64,000 nucleotides of DNA from contig NZ_CP118270.1 of NCBI RefSeq assembly GCF_028771845.1, forward strand, positions 4,898,001 to 4,962,000. The letters are read 5' to 3'. Positions 62,459 through 64,000 of this stretch are shown here, piece after piece. The DNA comes from Paenibacillus marchantiae. GTDB taxonomy: Bacteria; Bacillota; Bacilli; Paenibacillales; Paenibacillaceae. The notes beneath the pieces were generated by a model. It saw only the letters and a list, made by a program, of their open reading frames with translations, did no database searches and was not told the origin of the DNA. The number at the start of each line of letters is the position of its first letter. Positions within the stretch are counted from its first letter, which is position 1. The position numbers and the translations under genes were made by a program.

Positions 62459-62518
62459 AAAAAAAGCCGCTATAATTAGCGGCTTTGAATGTAATAATGC
62501 TCTTGTCCTGCGACAAGC
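62459..62518 (-). repeat. dispersed repeat family 1, copy E, with terminator hairpin
   Basis: AAAAAAGCCGCTA with TAGCGGC gives the first stem (T run on the minus strand); CTTGTC-CTGC-GACAAG gives a perfect second stem. Placed after the small membrane protein gene at 62671 and probably its terminator. No other feature in 62301-62670. Confidence 0.6.
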
Positions 62519-62670
62519 ATACACAGGATAGTCCATGCCTTTTTCTCTTCAATATAATTATACACAATTCGGAAATCATCCAACCAACCGCTCCATCCCA
62601 TTAAAATGTATGGATTATTGCTACAAAATTGCTTTTTTGAGCCTGAATAGTGGAGGAGATCTATCAAAAT

Positions 62671-63006
62671 CTATCCGAAGTATTGAAGAATTAACTGGTA
62701 TATTGCTACGGAAAGTCCTAAAATACTCGCTTTCATTTTAGATGGATGATATCTTTTGCTGCGAAACAAGTACAGAAAGATCACTATAAATCCTAAGGGA
62801 ATCCACAGCTGAAAGACACCTTCTGTTGTATAACGAGAAAAAATTGGAATAATGGAAGTACTGATCAAAAAGTAAAAGAAAACTGTAAAACGTCTTGTTT
62901 CTAATTGCTTGCTCCACCTTACTAAAAAGAAAAAAATAATGATTCCGACAATTGTAATGTATAAAGGGGGGAGAAGAATAGAAACGTCCCCAAATTTGAA
63001 TTCCAT
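62671..63006 (-). CDS. small integral membrane protein of unknown function
   Basis: 111 residues with three to four hydrophobic helices (about 12-29, 42-55, 67-82 and 92-108) separated by short basic loops (RWSKQLETRR, RSKRYHPSKMK). No family recognised; the general look is that of small YwnJ- or DUF-type membrane proteins. A strong GAGGAGGG site lies before the ATG. Downstream comes a repeat-family hairpin that can end its transcript. Confidence 0.75.
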   Translation of the reverse strand: MEFKFGDVSILLPPLYITIVGIIIFFFLVRWSKQLETRRFTVFFYFLISTSIIPIFSRYTTEGVFQLWIPLGFIVIFLYLFRSKRYHPSKMKASILGLSVAIYQLILQYFG

Positions 63007-63220
63007 TTTGCATTGCCCTCCTCTTTTAAATCATCACCACTTTTTGTTCCGGATTGGGAAGCATGTACATTATATGTTATAATTGAAAGGTTAATTTTAC
63101 CAAAAGTAAGGAGGGATGTAAAAAACATTGTAGGGTTTATAGTTTTCGCTTAAGATTTTAGCTGTATTATGGAACTATTCCAAACAGGTGGTTCCATGCA
63201 AAGAACCAGTAGATATTTAG

Positions 63221-63358
63221 AGGTACTTAATAGATCGCGGAGCAGATATCCATGTCACTGAATTAAGAGGTAAATCTCCCATTGATGTGGCGAGAAGCTA
63301 TAAACCAGACAAGATCATCCAATTTTCAGAAGAATATCAGCTATTACATCATGACTAG
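63221..63358 (+). pseudogene. ankyrin-repeat protein fragment
   Basis: 45 codons, YLIDRGADIHVTELRGKSPI followed by DVARSYKPDKIIQF, fit the C-terminal end of an ankyrin repeat (GAD...G.SPIDVA). The frame is closed upstream by a TAG at 63218 and has no start codon, so it is only the tail of a lost or truncated gene. It ends 14 bases before the next gene. Confidence 0.5.
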
Positions 63359-63372
63359 GAGGACCTCATATC

Positions 63373-64000
63373 ATGAAAAGGATCACCAAACGTACATTTC
63401 TAATCACTACTCTAACAGCGTTCCTTACTATTTCCTTAGCCCCTGTCCCCACTCTCGCTTCTGATTACAAGCAACTTCCAAAGCCAGAGTGGACCTATGA
63501 CGTACCTACCGATACGACAACCCAAATACATAGTAAGAACTATTATTTCACAGGAAATATCGTCTACCCTATCGTGTCAGAACAGACTAACTCTCAAACT
63601 GCTTATACATTCTTGTATCAGTCAGATCGCTCTACCGGCAAAACTAAATCCGTACACTCCTTATTAGCGATAGACGACAAAACTGGAAAACAGAAGTGGA
63701 TTCATAAATCGCCTATGCCCTACAATTCGTTTGAAATAGATCAGAGCGGTGACGTCTACTACTTCGATGAGGTAAATTCCGGTAACAAGAAGGTATACCA
63801 GTTGATCTCTCTGGATTCAAATAACAAGCCACGCTGGGTCAAAACATTCAAAGAGCACTTTCAATTCAATGTCCTAGAAGATGGGCGCATAGCCGTGGTT
63901 ACTTTCACAAAAGACACCAGTGTGATTACTCTTTATACAAAGGAAGGCAAGCCGCTTATCAAAAGGGAGTTTCCTGGCTACGTACGACATATTCAGGGGA
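63373..64000 (+). CDS. secreted PQQ-like beta-propeller repeat protein, 5' part
   Basis: The frame is open to the end of the window (209 codons seen). Sec signal peptide with cleavage after a site near TLASD, then repeated short strands typical of PQQ-like propellers, with the diagnostic LLAIDDKTGKQKWIHKS and LISLDSNNKPRWVKTF. GGAGG lies ten bases before the ATG. Such proteins are often extracellular scaffolds or binding proteins; no enzyme motif is visible in the part present. Confidence 0.8.
   Translation, partial: MKRITKRTFLITTLTAFLTISLAPVPTLASDYKQLPKPEWTYDVPTDTTTQIHSKNYYFTGNIVYPIVSEQTNSQTAYTFLYQSDRSTGKTKSVHSLLAIDDKTGKQKWIHKSPMPYNSFEIDQSGDVYYFDEVNSGNKKVYQLISLDSNNKPRWVKTFKEHFQFNVLEDGRIAVVTFTKDTSVITLYTKEGKPLIKREFPGYVRHIQG

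Noticed and set aside
62476..62667. 63-codon minus-strand frame
   Set aside because: Its end runs through repeat E and its TTG start has no ribosome binding site; possibly a remnant, but not supportable as a gene.
62738..63128. Two minus-strand frames overlapping the small membrane protein gene
   Set aside because: The frame at 62671-63006 has the strong ribosome binding site and proper membrane-protein composition; the others are shadows.
1..64000. CRISPR arrays, tRNA/rRNA genes, prophage or complete insertion sequences
   Set aside because: Scanned for regular spaced repeats, cloverleaf-like sequences, transposase or integrase motifs; none convincing.

Overview
The window looks like a chromosomal segment of a Paenibacillus-type Firmicute. 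This rests on gene content, not on a marker gene: strong AGGAGG-type ribosome binding sites, frequent TTG/GTG starts, YesM/YesN-like two-component pairs beside CUT1 sugar ABC transporters, an S-layer-anchored GH16 enzyme, an AraC/siderophore-binding-protein fusion, and CcpA-type cre and Fur-type operators. I see no rRNA, tRNA, CRISPR array, prophage or intact insertion sequence.

Layout. (1) 0-2.7 kb: an intracellular GH43 enzyme divergent from an AraC regulator. (2) 3.0-9.7 kb: an iron-siderophore uptake operon on the minus strand (AraC-lipoprotein fusion, two FecCD permeases, a FecE ATPase, an exporter-fold ABC protein) with two Fur boxes. (3) 10-15.4 kb: accessory genes: a TetR/hydrolase divergent pair with clear operators, a broken Imm26-like gene, a LysR regulator facing a frameshifted VEP1/P5betaR-like reductase, and an NmrA-like fragment. 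(4) 15.4-28 kb: a beta-glucan locus: SLH-anchored GH16, two permeases, a histidine kinase and response regulator, a binding protein, and a secreted GH16 lichenase. (5) 28-36.4 kb: a region of decay and small accessory genes: head-to-head truncated CocE and TetR remnants, a second TetR/hydrolase pair, an ABC-F protein, an SDR, a DHFR-like protein and hypotheticals. (6) 36.8-46.4 kb: a second sensor/transporter/glycosidase locus with GH125 and a GH36-like enzyme. (7) 46.6-59.9 kb: a frameshifted beta-helix enzyme, then a third such locus with GH130, a large GH106-like protein, transporter, response regulator and a frameshifted kinase. (8) 60-64 kb: hypothetical genes, a PAF-acetylhydrolase-like membrane hydrolase, an ankyrin remnant and the start of a secreted PQQ-repeat protein.

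How the genes work together: three glycan loci share one logic. A membrane kinase senses a glycan cue, an AraC-type response regulator activates a binding protein and two permeases, and the imported oligosaccharide is cut by locus-specific glycosidases. No dedicated CUT1 ATPase is encoded in any of them, so a shared MsmX-type ATPase elsewhere is expected. In the beta-glucan locus the two separated transport transcription units carry the same 14-bp motif at matching distance upstream.

Least explained: two families of short dispersed hairpin repeats (seven and four copies) in intergenic positions, one long reading frame holding both a regulator and a lipoprotein with its own internal Fur box and ribosome binding site, and a high density of single-base reading-frame lesions.
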